The notes: generated by a model from the letters alone, not told the origin. A DNA stretch of 64,000 nucleotides from Caballeronia sp. dw_276 (GCF_018449635.1 NZ_JAAVUV010000010.1:124001-188000), one strand, 5' to 3'; positions 51,103 to 60,555 are shown, counted from the first letter of the stretch. Numbers and translations: made by a program.

Positions 51103-51744
51103 ATGTTTGGAATCACCGGTTTCACACTATTCCTTCTGGCCGTCGTGCTGTTGAGCGTGACGCCGGGGCCGGACACGGCGTATATCGTCGGGAGAAGTGT
51201 GGCGCAGGGGCGTGGCGCGGGCGTTGTATCGGCGCTGGGAATCGCGGTGGGTTGCCTCGTGCACACAATGGCATGCGCGTTTGGCCTGACGGCGCTGCTG
51301 GCGGCATCGGCGACCGCGTTCACAATCGTCAAGTTCGCCGGCGCGATTTATCTGATTTATCTCGGCGTGCGCTTGATTTTGACAAAGCCGGCAACTGCCG
51401 CCGATACGCCGAAACCACGCACTGGCGCAGCGCCGAAAACACTTCGGCAAGTTTTTACGCAAGGCTTCTTCACCAACGTGCTGAATCCGAAGGTCGTGTT
51501 GTTTTTCGTCTCGTTCATCCCGCAATTCGTTGCTGCCGACAGCCCGCACAAGACGCTCGCGTTCCTCGCGCTCGGTTGCGTGTTCGTCATTATCAGCACG
51601 TTCTGGAACATTTTGGTGGCGTGGATTGCCGGCAGCGTGACGCAAAAGTTCTCCGGGAGGCCCAGCGTCAAGATTTGGCTGGACCGCGTGGTCGGCAGCG
51701 CGTTCGTCGGTTTGGGTATCAAACTCGCAACTTCGCACCGATGA
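51103..51744 (+). CDS. LysE/RhtB-family amino-acid exporter
   Basis: A 213-residue inner-membrane protein of six segments. The motif VTPGPDTAYIVGRSVAQGRG, LGIAVGCLVHTMACAFGL and the segment with the conserved NPKVVLFFVSFIPQF mark the LysE/RhtB family of amino-acid or homoserine lactone exporters. No substrate can be inferred. It follows fmt and precedes htpX on the same strand. Confidence 0.9.
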   Translation: MFGITGFTLFLLAVVLLSVTPGPDTAYIVGRSVAQGRGAGVVSALGIAVGCLVHTMACAFGLTALLAASATAFTIVKFAGAIYLIYLGVRLILTKPATAADTPKPRTGAAPKTLRQVFTQGFFTNVLNPKVVLFFVSFIPQFVAADSPHKTLAFLALGCVFVIISTFWNILVAWIAGSVTQKFSGRPSVKIWLDRVVGSAFVGLGIKLATSHR

Positions 51745-51876
51745 TTGAATTATTCTGCAATGCCCTTATCTAACATTTTGCTTACAATCCGTGACCGCTT
51801 GATTGGGTCAGGCAAATGGGCCGATCCGGCCGCTCGCGCGAAACGCGCATTGATATTTGGGTGAGGAGTTCAAGAC

Positions 51877-52734
51877 ATGTTCAATTGGGTCAAAACCGCG
51901 ATGCTGATGGCAGCGATCACGGCCCTTTTTGTCGTGATTGGTGGAATGATCGGCGGCAGCAAAGGTATGGCGCTCGCCTTGGTCGTCGCCCTCGCGATGA
52001 ATTTTTTCTCGTACTGGTTCTCCGACAAACTCGTGCTGAAGATGTACAACGCACAGGAAGTCGACGAAGCCACGGCGCCGCAGTTCTATCGGATGGTTCG
52101 CGAATTGGCGACCCGGGCGCAATTGCCCATGCCGAAGGTGTATCTCATCGACGAAGCCGCGCCGAACGCCTTTGCAACGGGGCGCAATCCTGAGCATGCC
52201 GCCGTTGCCGCGACCACGGGCATTCTGCGCGTGCTTTCCGAGCGCGAACTGCGCGGCGTGATGGCGCACGAGCTGGCGCACGTGAAGCATCGGGACATCC
52301 TGATTTCGACCGTATCGGCGACCATGGCCGGCGCCATTTCCGCGCTTGCAAACTTCGCGATGTTCTTCGGCGGGCGCGATTCGGAAGGACGTCCGTCGAA
52401 TCCCATCGCGAGTATTGCGGTTGCGATTCTTGCGCCAATCGCCGGTGCGCTGATCCAGATGGCGATATCGCGGGCACGTGAATTCGAAGCCGACCGCGGC
52501 GGTGCGCAGATTTCCGGCGATCCGCAGGCGCTGGCGAGCGCGCTCGAGAAGATTCACGCGTATGCGTCCGGCACGCCGTTTCCGACGGCCGAGCAACATC
52601 CCGCAACCGCGCAGATGATGATCATGAATCCGCTGGCGGGCGGCGGGATTGCCAATCTGTTTTCAACGCACCCGGCGACCGAAGAGCGTGTTGCCCGGCT
52701 GATGGAAATGGCGAGAACCGGCCGGATGGAATGA
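51877..52734 (+). CDS. htpX: Protease HtpX
   Basis: A zinc metalloprotease in the inner membrane, 285 residues, that degrades misfolded membrane proteins. Two membrane segments lie at the N-terminus (MLMAAITALFVVIGGMIGGS and MALALVVALAMNFFSYWFSD), the zinc motif HELAH (MAHELAHVKHRD) is near 129-133, and the third ligand E in AREFEADRGGAQISG follows. A strong terminator ends the transcript. Confidence 0.96.
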   Translation: MFNWVKTAMLMAAITALFVVIGGMIGGSKGMALALVVALAMNFFSYWFSDKLVLKMYNAQEVDEATAPQFYRMVRELATRAQLPMPKVYLIDEAAPNAFATGRNPEHAAVAATTGILRVLSERELRGVMAHELAHVKHRDILISTVSATMAGAISALANFAMFFGGRDSEGRPSNPIASIAVAILAPIAGALIQMAISRAREFEADRGGAQISGDPQALASALEKIHAYASGTPFPTAEQHPATAQMMIMNPLAGGGIANLFSTHPATEERVARLMEMARTGRME

Positions 52735-52758
52735 TCGCCGCGTTCTCAAAGCAGTAAA

Positions 52759-52802
52759 AGATCGGGCCCATTGCGACAAACGTCGAAATGGGCCCGGTCT
52801 TT
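52759..52802. terminator. Terminator after htpX
   Basis: AGATCGGGCCCATT pairs with AATGGGCCCGGTCT, one wobble, followed by a run of six T's. Confidence 0.85.
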
Positions 52803-52936
52803 TTTAGCCCGAAGGCCAGGGGCCTTGTCCGTTCGGCCAACGTTGCCGCCTCGATCCCGGACCATTCCCCCTCCCGGGCTACAATGCTTCGTTTGTGCGG
52901 ACCGGCATTGGCCGGCTCGAACGCCTTCGCCCCAAC

Positions 52937-54421
52937 ATGACCGAAAAGCCTTCCCGACGCCGGGCCGTATCATCGGCGGACAGCAGCCGGGCGTTTCCCG
53001 ACGCACGCCTCGCCACGCTGCACCTCGCCCCCGATTCGCTTGCGTTCGCGCTCGACGCGGCTGCGCAAGCGGTCGGCGCCGTGCGCGCCGGTTCCGCGCT
53101 GCCCGCGGCGTTGCAGACCGTGATCGCGGCCACGCACGTGGCTGTGTCGCGTGGCGCGACGCAGGACATCGCGTATCGCACATTGCGGCGCCTCGCCGTT
53201 GCCGACGCGTTGCTTGCCAAACTGGTGCGCAAGGCGCCGCCGCCGCATGTGTCGAACGTGATGGTGTGCGCGTTTGCATTGCTCGTGGACGAGGAAGCCG
53301 ATGCCGCCTACACGCCTTTCACTATCGTCGATCAAGCCGTGAATGCCGTCGCGGCGCGGCGCGAGTTTGCGTTCGCGAAGGGCCTGGTCAACGCCGTGTT
53401 GCGCACGTTCCTGCGCGAACGCCAAACATTGCTGGCCGAAGTGCGGCGCGATCCGGTCGCGCGCTTCAACTATCCGGCGTGGTGGATCGACGCAGTCAAA
53501 CGCGGCCAGCCGGACGAATGGGAACACATCCTTGACGCCGGCAATCTACAAGGCCCATTGACCTTGCGGGTCAACGCGCGGCGCATGACGGTCGAGCAAT
53601 ATCTCGATGTCCTGAAGGCCGAGCAGATTGAAGCTGAAGCCGCCGGCTTGCATGCCGTGCGCCTGACAACGCCGATGTCCGTCGACAAGATTCCGGGTTT
53701 CGCCGATGGCGTCGTCTCCGTGCAGGACGCTGGCGCGCAACTCGCAGCGCAGTTGCTAAATGTGCGCGACGGCATGCGCGTCCTCGACGCGTGCGCGGCG
53801 CCCGGTGGCAAGACTGGCCATGTGCTGGAACTGGCGAACGTTGAGATGATCGCGGTGGAAAGCGACGCGGGGCGCGCCAGACGCATTGGCGAAAACTTGC
53901 AGCGTCTGAATCTTCAGGCCGAGATTCGCGTCGGCGATGCAGGCAACCCCGCCGATTGGTCCGACGGCGATCCGTTCGACCGCGTTCTTGCCGACGTGCC
54001 GTGCTCGGCGTCGGGCATCGTGCGGCGTCATCCTGATATTCGCTGGTTGCGGCGTCCGTCGGACATTGCTGCGCTGGTTGAAGAACAGCGCCGTATCCTC
54101 GCCGCGCTCTGGCCGCTTGTCGCCACCGGTGGCGAGTTGCTCTACGTTACGTGCTCGATCTTTCCCGAAGAGGGCGAGTTGCAGGCGCAGTGGTTTGGAG
54201 AGGTGCACGAAGATGCGGTACGATTGGACGCGCCGGGGCAATTATTGCCGACATCCAGCCATGCCGGCACGGCTGGTTTGCAAGATTCACCGGACCCGGT
54301 CACGAACTCGCTGACGGACACTTCAGGCGAGGCGCAACGTACCCGTTCAACATCGAAACGGGACACGGAAGCCTTTGCGGACCACGACGGATTCTTCTAC
54401 GCGCGCTTTCAGAAACGGTGA
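52937..54421 (+). CDS. rsmB: 16S rRNA (cytosine-967) methyltransferase RsmB
   Basis: Methylates C967 of 16S rRNA. The 494-residue protein has the N-terminal NusB-like domain and C-terminal Rossmann methyltransferase. The AdoMet motif is CAAPGGKTGHVLEL, motif IV VPCSASGIVRRHPDIRW near 354 holds one catalytic Cys, and motif VI TCSIFPEEGE near 404 the other. A Ser/Thr-rich tail lies before the final ARFQKR. Its stop overlaps the next gene by four bases. Confidence 0.95.
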   Translation: MTEKPSRRRAVSSADSSRAFPDARLATLHLAPDSLAFALDAAAQAVGAVRAGSALPAALQTVIAATHVAVSRGATQDIAYRTLRRLAVADALLAKLVRKAPPPHVSNVMVCAFALLVDEEADAAYTPFTIVDQAVNAVAARREFAFAKGLVNAVLRTFLRERQTLLAEVRRDPVARFNYPAWWIDAVKRGQPDEWEHILDAGNLQGPLTLRVNARRMTVEQYLDVLKAEQIEAEAAGLHAVRLTTPMSVDKIPGFADGVVSVQDAGAQLAAQLLNVRDGMRVLDACAAPGGKTGHVLELANVEMIAVESDAGRARRIGENLQRLNLQAEIRVGDAGNPADWSDGDPFDRVLADVPCSASGIVRRHPDIRWLRRPSDIAALVEEQRRILAALWPLVATGGELLYVTCSIFPEEGELQAQWFGEVHEDAVRLDAPGQLLPTSSHAGTAGLQDSPDPVTNSLTDTSGEAQRTRSTSKRDTEAFADHDGFFYARFQKR

Positions 54422-55050
54422 CGATCAAACGCTTTTTTCCGCTGCGACGCGCGCTCGCCGGCCAGTCCGTGCCGGCCTTGTTGTTGAGCCTCGCGCTGAG
54501 CCTCATTTTGAGTCTCGCGCTGTCGTTCCTGCCGGTCGAGGCCGCGCAGGCCGATCCCATTGCTGTGCAGCGCGCGTCGCTGCAGGCCGACGGTACGGGC
54601 TGGAGCCTCGACGCCCGTTTCGACTTCGATCTCAACAGCAGCCTTGAAGACGCCGTGAACAAGGGCGTGCCGCTCTATTTCACGACGGATTTCGATTTGT
54701 CGCGACCGCGCTGGTATTGGTTCGACGAGGAACCGGTCAGCGTATCGCAAAGCATCCGGCTTTCGTTTCAGCCGTTGACGCGCGAGTATCGTGTGTCAAC
54801 GGGTGGTTTGCAGCTAGGCTTCGGCACGCTTGCTGAAGCGCTCGCGGTGATCAAGCACGTGACATCGTGGCATGTGATCGATCGCAATCAGGTCGCGGCC
54901 GGCGAGACATATACGGCGTCCGTGCGCATGCAACTGGACATCGCACTGATGCCCAAGCCGTTCCAGATCGACGCGGTCAACAACCGCGACTGGAATCTTT
55001 CTTCCGACTGGAAGCGGTTCAATTTCACGGCGGCGCCCAATGCTAAATAA
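54418..55050 (+). CDS. DUF4390-family exported protein
   Basis: A 210-residue protein with a signal or anchor segment (VPALLLSLALSLILSLALSF) and a periplasmic domain. The motifs DFDLNSSLEDAVNKGVPLYF and RPRWYWFDE are typical of the DUF4390 family, which always lies between rsmB and an NtrY-like kinase. The GTG start overlaps the rsmB stop (GTGA), so the genes are translated together. A sensory partner role for the kinase is a reasonable guess given the fixed order. Confidence 0.88.
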   Translation: MTIKRFFPLRRALAGQSVPALLLSLALSLILSLALSFLPVEAAQADPIAVQRASLQADGTGWSLDARFDFDLNSSLEDAVNKGVPLYFTTDFDLSRPRWYWFDEEPVSVSQSIRLSFQPLTREYRVSTGGLQLGFGTLAEALAVIKHVTSWHVIDRNQVAAGETYTASVRMQLDIALMPKPFQIDAVNNRDWNLSSDWKRFNFTAAPNAK

Positions 55051-57469
55051 GCTCCGCCGACGGCCGTTGCGCCGCACGAACATGACGAGCATCGTGGTTC
55101 GCGCGCTGGTGGTCACGGTCGCGCTCACTGCTATTTTGCTGCTCGTAATGCTGGCGCTTGCCAGCGCGAATACCGAGTTTTTCGACCGTTATTATCAGTG
55201 GCTCTACGCCGCGAATCTCGCGGTTGCGGTCGTGCTGATCCTGATTGTGATCGGACTCGTGCTGATCATCGTCACGCGCGTCCGGCAGGGAAAATTCGGC
55301 ACGCGGCTGCTGGCGAAACTCGCGTTCATCTTCGCGCTCGTGGGCGTCGTGCCGGGCGGGATCATCTACGTGGTGTCGTATCAGTTCGTGTCGCGAAGCA
55401 TCGAATCATGGTTCGATGTGAACGTCGAAACCGCGCTCACCTCCGGGCTGAATCTCGGACGCGGCATGCTCGATGCATCGCTGTCGGACCTGCAGAACAA
55501 AGGCCGCCTGATGAGCGACCAGCTTGCCAGTGCTGACCCAACCAGCCTCACGCTCACCTTGCTGCGGCTGCGCGACCAGTTCAATGTGCAGGACGCGACC
55601 ATTGTCGAACCCGCGCGCGGTGGCTCGGGCACCGCGCCCGATGTCCGCGTGATCGCGCAGGCGTCGAGCAATTTCGCCGCGCTCGTGCCCGACAATTTGC
55701 CAACGCCGCTGCAGCTCAGCCAGGCGCGGGGGCATCCGTACGGCGCAATCGAAGGGGAGGTCGATGGCGATTCGAGCTTGACCGGACCCAAGGGCGCGCT
55801 CAGGTTGAGGGTGATCGTGAAGATTCCCGATAGTTCTACAACCGAGCTGCAGCCGGCCGAACGTTTCCTGCAAATCGAACAGCCCGTGAGTACCGCGCTC
55901 GCGCGCAATGCCGACGCCGTGCAGCGCGCGTATCGCGAGTATCAGGAGAAGGCGCTCGGGCGGACCGGTTTGCGCAAGATGTACATCGGCACGTTGACGC
56001 TCGCGCTGTTCCTCGCGACCTTCATCGCGATGATGCTGGCGCTCGCGCTCGGCAATCAGCTTGCCCGACCGTTGTTCCTGCTGGCGCAAGGCACGAAGGA
56101 AGTGGCGGAGGGCGATTACACCCCCAAGCGTGAAGTGAAATCGCGCGATGAACTCGGTTTCCTCACGCAGTCGTTCAACGCCATGACGCGGCAATTGTCC
56201 GAGGCGCGTGCGGCGGTCGAGAACAACCGGATCGCGCTCGAGCATTCGAAGGCGTATCTCGAAAGTATTCTCGCGAACTTGACGGCGGGCGTGTTCGTGT
56301 TCGACCGGCAATTCCGCCTGACCACGGCCAATCGCGGCGCGGAACGCATCTTCCGGCAGCCGTTCAGCGGATCGCTGAATTTTCCGTTGGAGCAGATCGG
56401 CGTGCTGGCCGAGTTTGGCGCGATGGTGCGCAAGGCGTTCGCGGATCGCGATGCAGCCGCGAGCGGCAGCGGCCGGCCTATTGGCGATCGTGGTCACTGG
56501 CAGCAGCAACTTGCGGTTCCGGTGCCGGGCGAAACCGATCCGTTGACCTTGCTGGTACGCGGCACGCAGTTGCTGACCTTGACTGAAAGCGATACCGACG
56601 ACGCCGAAACTACCGGCTACGTGGTCGTGTTCGACGACATCTCCGACGTCATCTCGGCGCAGCGCTCCGTTGCCTGGGGCGAAGTCGCGCGGCGTCTTGC
56701 GCACGAGATCAAGAATCCGCTCACGCCAATTCAATTATCGGCGGAACGCCTGCAAATGAAGCTCGCCGATAAACTCGCGCCCGCCGACGCAGACGTGCTC
56801 AAGCGCGGTGCCACGACCATCGTGAATCAGGTCCAGGCCATGAAGCAGATGGTCGACGATTTCCGCGAATACGCGCGCACGCCGCCGGCGGTGCTTGGCA
56901 ACCTGCAGCTCAACGACCTCGTGGCCGAAGTGCTGACGCTGTATGGCATTGAAGAGGGCAAGAGCCCGATCAACGTCGAGCTGACAAAACTGCCGGTGAT
57001 TCGCGGCGATGCCACGCAACTGCGACAGGTGATTCACAACCTGTTGCAAAACGCGCAGGACGCGGTCGCCGATGTTCCGGTGCCGCGCGTGCTGCTCGAA
57101 ACGAAGACAGTAGAATATGGCGACCCTGATGCCTCCGGAAATGCCCGCGTGGCGGTGCGGCTGACGGTATCGGACAACGGTCCTGGTTTTCCAGCGCGAA
57201 TTCTCTCGCGCGCGTTCGAGCCTTACGTCACCACGAAGGCAAAGGGCACGGGTCTGGGTCTTGCAACGGTGAAGAAGATCGTCGATGAGCATGGTGCACG
57301 CATTGACATCCGCAATCGTTCGAAGACTGCCGACGTGATCGAAGGCGCGCAGATCTCGATTCTGTTCCTGCAACTCGCGGACGATACCGCCGAACCGGGC
57401 GCATCGGCGCCCTCGGCGGCGGCGGGTCATGGAACGACAAAAGCATTAGTGCAGACAAGGGCAGCGTAA
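55040..57469 (+). CDS. NtrY-like membrane sensor histidine kinase
   Basis: An 809-residue inner-membrane kinase. Segments near residues 15-40, 55-80, 90-115 and 315-340 flank a large periplasmic sensor. A HAMP domain (ALGNQLARPLFLLAQGTKEV), a PAS domain (LTAGVFVFDRQFRLTTANRG), the HisKA with the phosphorylated His in RRLAHEIKNPLTP near 556 and a HATPase (NLLQNAQDAV, GTGLGLATVKKIV) follow. It is 11 bases into the preceding gene and one base from its regulator, so the DUF4390-kinase-regulator genes form one operon. The signal is unknown; nitrogen is only one of several possibilities. Confidence 0.92.
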   Translation: MLNKLRRRPLRRTNMTSIVVRALVVTVALTAILLLVMLALASANTEFFDRYYQWLYAANLAVAVVLILIVIGLVLIIVTRVRQGKFGTRLLAKLAFIFALVGVVPGGIIYVVSYQFVSRSIESWFDVNVETALTSGLNLGRGMLDASLSDLQNKGRLMSDQLASADPTSLTLTLLRLRDQFNVQDATIVEPARGGSGTAPDVRVIAQASSNFAALVPDNLPTPLQLSQARGHPYGAIEGEVDGDSSLTGPKGALRLRVIVKIPDSSTTELQPAERFLQIEQPVSTALARNADAVQRAYREYQEKALGRTGLRKMYIGTLTLALFLATFIAMMLALALGNQLARPLFLLAQGTKEVAEGDYTPKREVKSRDELGFLTQSFNAMTRQLSEARAAVENNRIALEHSKAYLESILANLTAGVFVFDRQFRLTTANRGAERIFRQPFSGSLNFPLEQIGVLAEFGAMVRKAFADRDAAASGSGRPIGDRGHWQQQLAVPVPGETDPLTLLVRGTQLLTLTESDTDDAETTGYVVVFDDISDVISAQRSVAWGEVARRLAHEIKNPLTPIQLSAERLQMKLADKLAPADADVLKRGATTIVNQVQAMKQMVDDFREYARTPPAVLGNLQLNDLVAEVLTLYGIEEGKSPINVELTKLPVIRGDATQLRQVIHNLLQNAQDAVADVPVPRVLLETKTVEYGDPDASGNARVAVRLTVSDNGPGFPARILSRAFEPYVTTKAKGTGLGLATVKKIVDEHGARIDIRNRSKTADVIEGAQISILFLQLADDTAEPGASAPSAAAGHGTTKALVQTRAA

Positions 57470-58195
57470 ATGGCAACCATCCTGGTGGTAGACGACGAAA
57501 TGGGAATCCGGGAATTGCTCTCGGAAATCCTGAGCGACGAAGGTCACGTGGTGGAGACGGCAGAAAATGCGCAGCACGCGCGAGAGTACCGGTTGCGGCA
57601 GGCGCCGGATCTCGTGCTGCTCGACATCTGGATGCCCGATACCGACGGCGTGACGCTGCTCAAAGAATGGGCGGCGCAGGGCAAGCTCACCATGCCGGTG
57701 ATCATGATGTCGGGCCATGCGACTATCGATACGGCTGTTGAGGCCACGAAGATCGGCGCGCTCAACTTCCTGGAAAAGCCGATCGCCTTGCAGAAGTTGC
57801 TGAAGGCGGTCGAACAAGGGCTCGCGCGCGGTAATGCGCCGGCGCCTGTCGCCACGACCGCGTTGCGACCGCCGCTGCCGATGGGCGGCTCGACGGTGCC
57901 CGCTTCGGCTGCATTGCCGGTGGCGTCGTCGCTGAATCTGGCCGGTGGCGACAGCAACGGCCTGGGCGCAAGCCCGGCGGCGAATCCGACGGGAGCGACT
58001 GCGTCCATCTCTTTCGACATCCCGTTGCGCGATGCCCGCGATGCTTTCGAGCGCGCGTACTTCGAGTATCACCTCGCGCGTGAAAACGGCAGCATGACGC
58101 GCGTGGCGGAGAAGACGGGCCTGGAGCGCACGCACCTTTACCGGAAGCTGAAACAGCTTGGCGTGGACCTTGGTAAGAACAAGAGCGAAGCTTGA
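57470..58195 (+). CDS. NtrX-like response regulator without AAA+ domain
   Basis: A 241-residue response regulator. The receiver domain carries DDEMGIRE, the phosphorylated Asp52 in VLLDIWMPDTDG and the conserved Lys in FLEKPIAL. The C-terminal helix-turn-helix is of the FIS type (MTRVAEKTGLERTHLYRKLK). Standard NtrX has a sigma-54-activating AAA+ domain between; here only about 70 residues of Ala/Pro/Gly-rich linker are present, and none of the GESGTGKE-type motifs. So it must regulate with a different polymerase contact. It follows the kinase by one base. Confidence 0.9.
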   Translation: MATILVVDDEMGIRELLSEILSDEGHVVETAENAQHAREYRLRQAPDLVLLDIWMPDTDGVTLLKEWAAQGKLTMPVIMMSGHATIDTAVEATKIGALNFLEKPIALQKLLKAVEQGLARGNAPAPVATTALRPPLPMGGSTVPASAALPVASSLNLAGGDSNGLGASPAANPTGATASISFDIPLRDARDAFERAYFEYHLARENGSMTRVAEKTGLERTHLYRKLKQLGVDLGKNKSEA

Positions 58196-58252
58196 AGAGC
58201 ATGCTGAGCAAGGCGCCGGCGATCGTTTCATCAAAAAAATCGCTAAAAGCGC

Positions 58253-58281
58253 TTGAGCGACATAATCCCCTTTGATATACT
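58253..58281 (+). promoter_or_regulatory. Promoter of tRNA-Phe
   Basis: -35 TTGAGC and -10 TATACT are separated by 17 bases; transcription would begin a few bases before the tRNA 5' end. Confidence 0.75.
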
Positions 58282-58293
58282 TTCGTTCTTCGT

Positions 58294-58369
58294 GGCCCGG
58301 TAGCTCAGTTGGTAGAGCAGCGGATTGAAAATCCGCGTGTCGATGGTTCGATTCCGTCCCAGGCCACCA
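58294..58369 (+). tRNA. tRNA-Phe (anticodon GAA)
   Basis: A 76-base tRNA with encoded CCA: acceptor stem GGCCCGG with a CAGGCC-type partner, AGCTCAGTTGGTAGAGC in the D arm, anticodon loop TTGAAAA giving GAA, and the T arm GGTTCGATTCC. It reads UUU and UUC. Confidence 0.97.
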
Positions 58370-58376
58370 CAGTTGC

Positions 58377-58414
58377 AAAAAAGGCCCGGAAACCGAAAGG
58401 TTTCCGGGCCTTTT
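58377..58414 (+). terminator. Very stable terminator after tRNA-Phe
   Basis: A 12-base perfect stem GGCCCGGAAACC/GGTTTCCGGGCC around a GAAA tetraloop, preceded by A's and followed by TTTT. Confidence 0.92.
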
Positions 58415-58543
58415 CCGTTGTGCGGCGACAAATGCGTAAAACAGCGCCATGCTAAAATCCTTGGTTCTTCAAAGACTTGGCTGATATAGAACGTCGCATT
58501 CAATCGTTAGCCAGATCGCGCAAACCCACTTAGGAGCTTCACG

Positions 58544-59278
58544 GTGACTCGGACAGACGCTAAAGACAGCGCGCTGGTGCTGTTTTCCGGCGGCCAGGAT
58601 TCCGCCACATGCCTCGCTTGGGCCCTCGACCGCTTCAAAACCGTCGAGACGCTCGGGTTCGACTATGGGCAGCGGCATCGTGTGGAACTCGAGTGCCGGG
58701 ACGGCTTCCGGGCATCGTTGAAAAAGCAGTTTCCGAAATGGGCCGACCGGCTCGGTGAAGATCACATGATCGATCTGTCCGTGCTCGGCGCCATCAGCGA
58801 CACGGCCATGACGCGCGAGATCGAAATCGAAGCGACCGCGAACGGTTTGCCCAACACCTTCGTGCCCGGCCGCAACCTGATGTTCATGACCATCGCGGCC
58901 GCGATTGCGTACAGGCGTGGATTGAAAGTGCTGGTCGGCGGCATGTGCGAGACGGATTTCTCGGGCTATCCCGATTGCCGCGACGACACCATGAAAGCGC
59001 TGCAAGTCGCGCTCAATCTCGGCATGGATTCGCGCTTCCTGCTGGAGACACCGCTGATGTGGATCGATAAAGCCGATACCTGGCGTCTTGCCGAACAACT
59101 CGGCGGCGAAGCGCTCGTGGAACTGGTGCGCGTCGAAACGCATACGTGCTACGTCGGCGAACGTGCCGAGTTGCACGCGTGGGGCTTTGGCTGCGGCCAG
59201 TGTCCGGCGTGCAAGCTGCGCAAGCGCGGCTTCGAAGCCTACCAATCGGGTGAGCAAGTCACCACGGAACCAGTCTGA
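58544..59278 (+). CDS. queC: 7-cyano-7-deazaguanine synthase
   Basis: Makes the preQ0 base from 7-carboxy-7-deazaguanine with ATP and ammonia, for queuosine in tRNA. The 244-residue protein has the ATP pyrophosphatase motif SGGQDS at residues 15-20 and a zinc site near the C-terminus (GCGQCPACKLRKRGF, four Cys). The GTG start has a good AGGAG ribosome site. It heads the queC-queE-queD cluster; queE begins two bases after its stop. No preQ1 riboswitch was seen upstream. Confidence 0.95.
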   Translation: MTRTDAKDSALVLFSGGQDSATCLAWALDRFKTVETLGFDYGQRHRVELECRDGFRASLKKQFPKWADRLGEDHMIDLSVLGAISDTAMTREIEIEATANGLPNTFVPGRNLMFMTIAAAIAYRRGLKVLVGGMCETDFSGYPDCRDDTMKALQVALNLGMDSRFLLETPLMWIDKADTWRLAEQLGGEALVELVRVETHTCYVGERAELHAWGFGCGQCPACKLRKRGFEAYQSGEQVTTEPV

Positions 59279-59280
59279 TC

Positions 59281-59913
59281 ATGACGTACGCAGTAAAGGA
59301 AATCTTCTACACGTTGCAGGGCGAAGGCGCGAACGCCGGCCGCCCGGCCGTGTTTTGCCGCTTCGCCGGATGCAACCTCTGGTCGGGTCGCGAGGAAGAT
59401 CGCGCTGAAGCGGTCTGCCAATTTTGCGATACGGATTTTGTTGGCACGGATGGCGAGAACGGCGGCAAGTACAAGACGCCGGCTGATCTCGTCGCGATGA
59501 TTTCATCGCAATGGCCGGAAGGCGAGACGCACAAGTTCGTGGTCTGCACGGGCGGCGAGCCCATGTTGCAAATCGATCAGCATTTCGTGGATGCCTTGCA
59601 TGCCGCGGGCTTTGAAATGGCTATCGAAACGAATGGTTCCATGCCGGTGCTGGACAGCATCGACTGGATTTGCGTGAGTCCGAAAGCCGGCGCGCCGCTG
59701 GTCGTGACGAAGGGCAATGAGCTGAAAGTCGTCGTGCCGCAAGACAATCAGCCGCTCGCCGATTACGCCAAACTCGACTTCGAGTATTTCCTCGTGCAGC
59801 CCATGGACGGTCCTTCGCGCGATATCAACACGAAGCTCGCCATCGACTGGTGTAAGCGGCATCCGCAATGGCGCCTGTCCATGCAGACGCACAAGTATCT
59901 GAACATCCCCTAA
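59281..59913 (+). CDS. queE: 7-carboxy-7-deazaguanine synthase
   Basis: The radical SAM enzyme that makes the 7-carboxy-7-deazaguanine ring from carboxytetrahydropterin. The 210-residue protein has three cluster Cys at 31, 46 and 49 (C-x14-C-x2-C, the Burkholderia-type spacing) and the TGGEPMLQ motif. It lies between queC and queD in the operon. Confidence 0.95.
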   Translation: MTYAVKEIFYTLQGEGANAGRPAVFCRFAGCNLWSGREEDRAEAVCQFCDTDFVGTDGENGGKYKTPADLVAMISSQWPEGETHKFVVCTGGEPMLQIDQHFVDALHAAGFEMAIETNGSMPVLDSIDWICVSPKAGAPLVVTKGNELKVVVPQDNQPLADYAKLDFEYFLVQPMDGPSRDINTKLAIDWCKRHPQWRLSMQTHKYLNIP

Positions 59914-59938
59914 CGCGAATCACCCAAGCTGAGCCGAC

Positions 59939-60385
59939 GTGCAGACGATTACCCGAAAACTCGAATTCGATGCGGGCCACCGCATCCCCGATCACCGCAG
60001 CCAGTGCCGGAATCTGCATGGTCATCGGTACGTGCTGGAAATCACGCTGCAGGGTGAGCTCGTCGAAACGGAAGGCGCGCCGGATCGCGGCATGGTGATG
60101 GATTTCGCCGATGTCAAAGCGCTCGCCATGGAGCATCTGGTCAATAAGTGGGACCATGCGTTCATCGTGTATGCACGCGATGAAATCGTGCGCGGTTTTC
60201 TCGAGCAGATGGCTGATCACAAGACTGTCGTGCTCGACCGCATTCCCACAGTCGAAAACCTCGCCGCCGAGGCGTTCCGGATTCTCTCCGGTGTCTACGA
60301 CGCGCACTACGGCGTCAATCTGAAACTCAAGCGCATCCGCCTCTACGAAACGCCGAATTGCTGGGCGGATGTCGAAGGCGTTTAA
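59939..60385 (+). CDS. queD: 6-carboxy-5,6,7,8-tetrahydropterin synthase
   Basis: The first dedicated enzyme of the queuosine pathway, 148 residues. The zinc His residues H14, H27 and H29 and the catalytic Cys23 are seen in DAGHRIPDHRSQCRNLHGH. The GTG start follows queE by 25 bases; its ribosome site is weak, so translation may depend on coupling. A modest hairpin with a T tail follows. Confidence 0.94.
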   Translation: MQTITRKLEFDAGHRIPDHRSQCRNLHGHRYVLEITLQGELVETEGAPDRGMVMDFADVKALAMEHLVNKWDHAFIVYARDEIVRGFLEQMADHKTVVLDRIPTVENLAAEAFRILSGVYDAHYGVNLKLKRIRLYETPNCWADVEGV

Positions 60386-60419
60386 GCCGCTTTTGCCGCG
60401 CTCCGCGGCTTCGCTTTTG
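60384..60419 (+). terminator. Weak terminator after queD
   Basis: AAGCCGC pairs with GCGGCTT across a loop of about 14 bases, followed by CGCTTTTG. Confidence 0.5.
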
Positions 60420-60555
60420 TCACGGTATGATCGTTAAAGATCGTTGAATAAGCCGCACGTTTTGCTGCGGCGCATCCCAGCGACATGCCAACGGAGCGAG
60501 ACATGCCAGCGAACCTTTCCGCCAAGCTCAAGGCCGATCCAGCGAGGATCACGCC

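Noticed and set aside
58440..58543. preQ1-type riboswitch before queC
   Set aside because: No pseudoknot-like pattern or conserved loop was found; the region is merely the queC leader.
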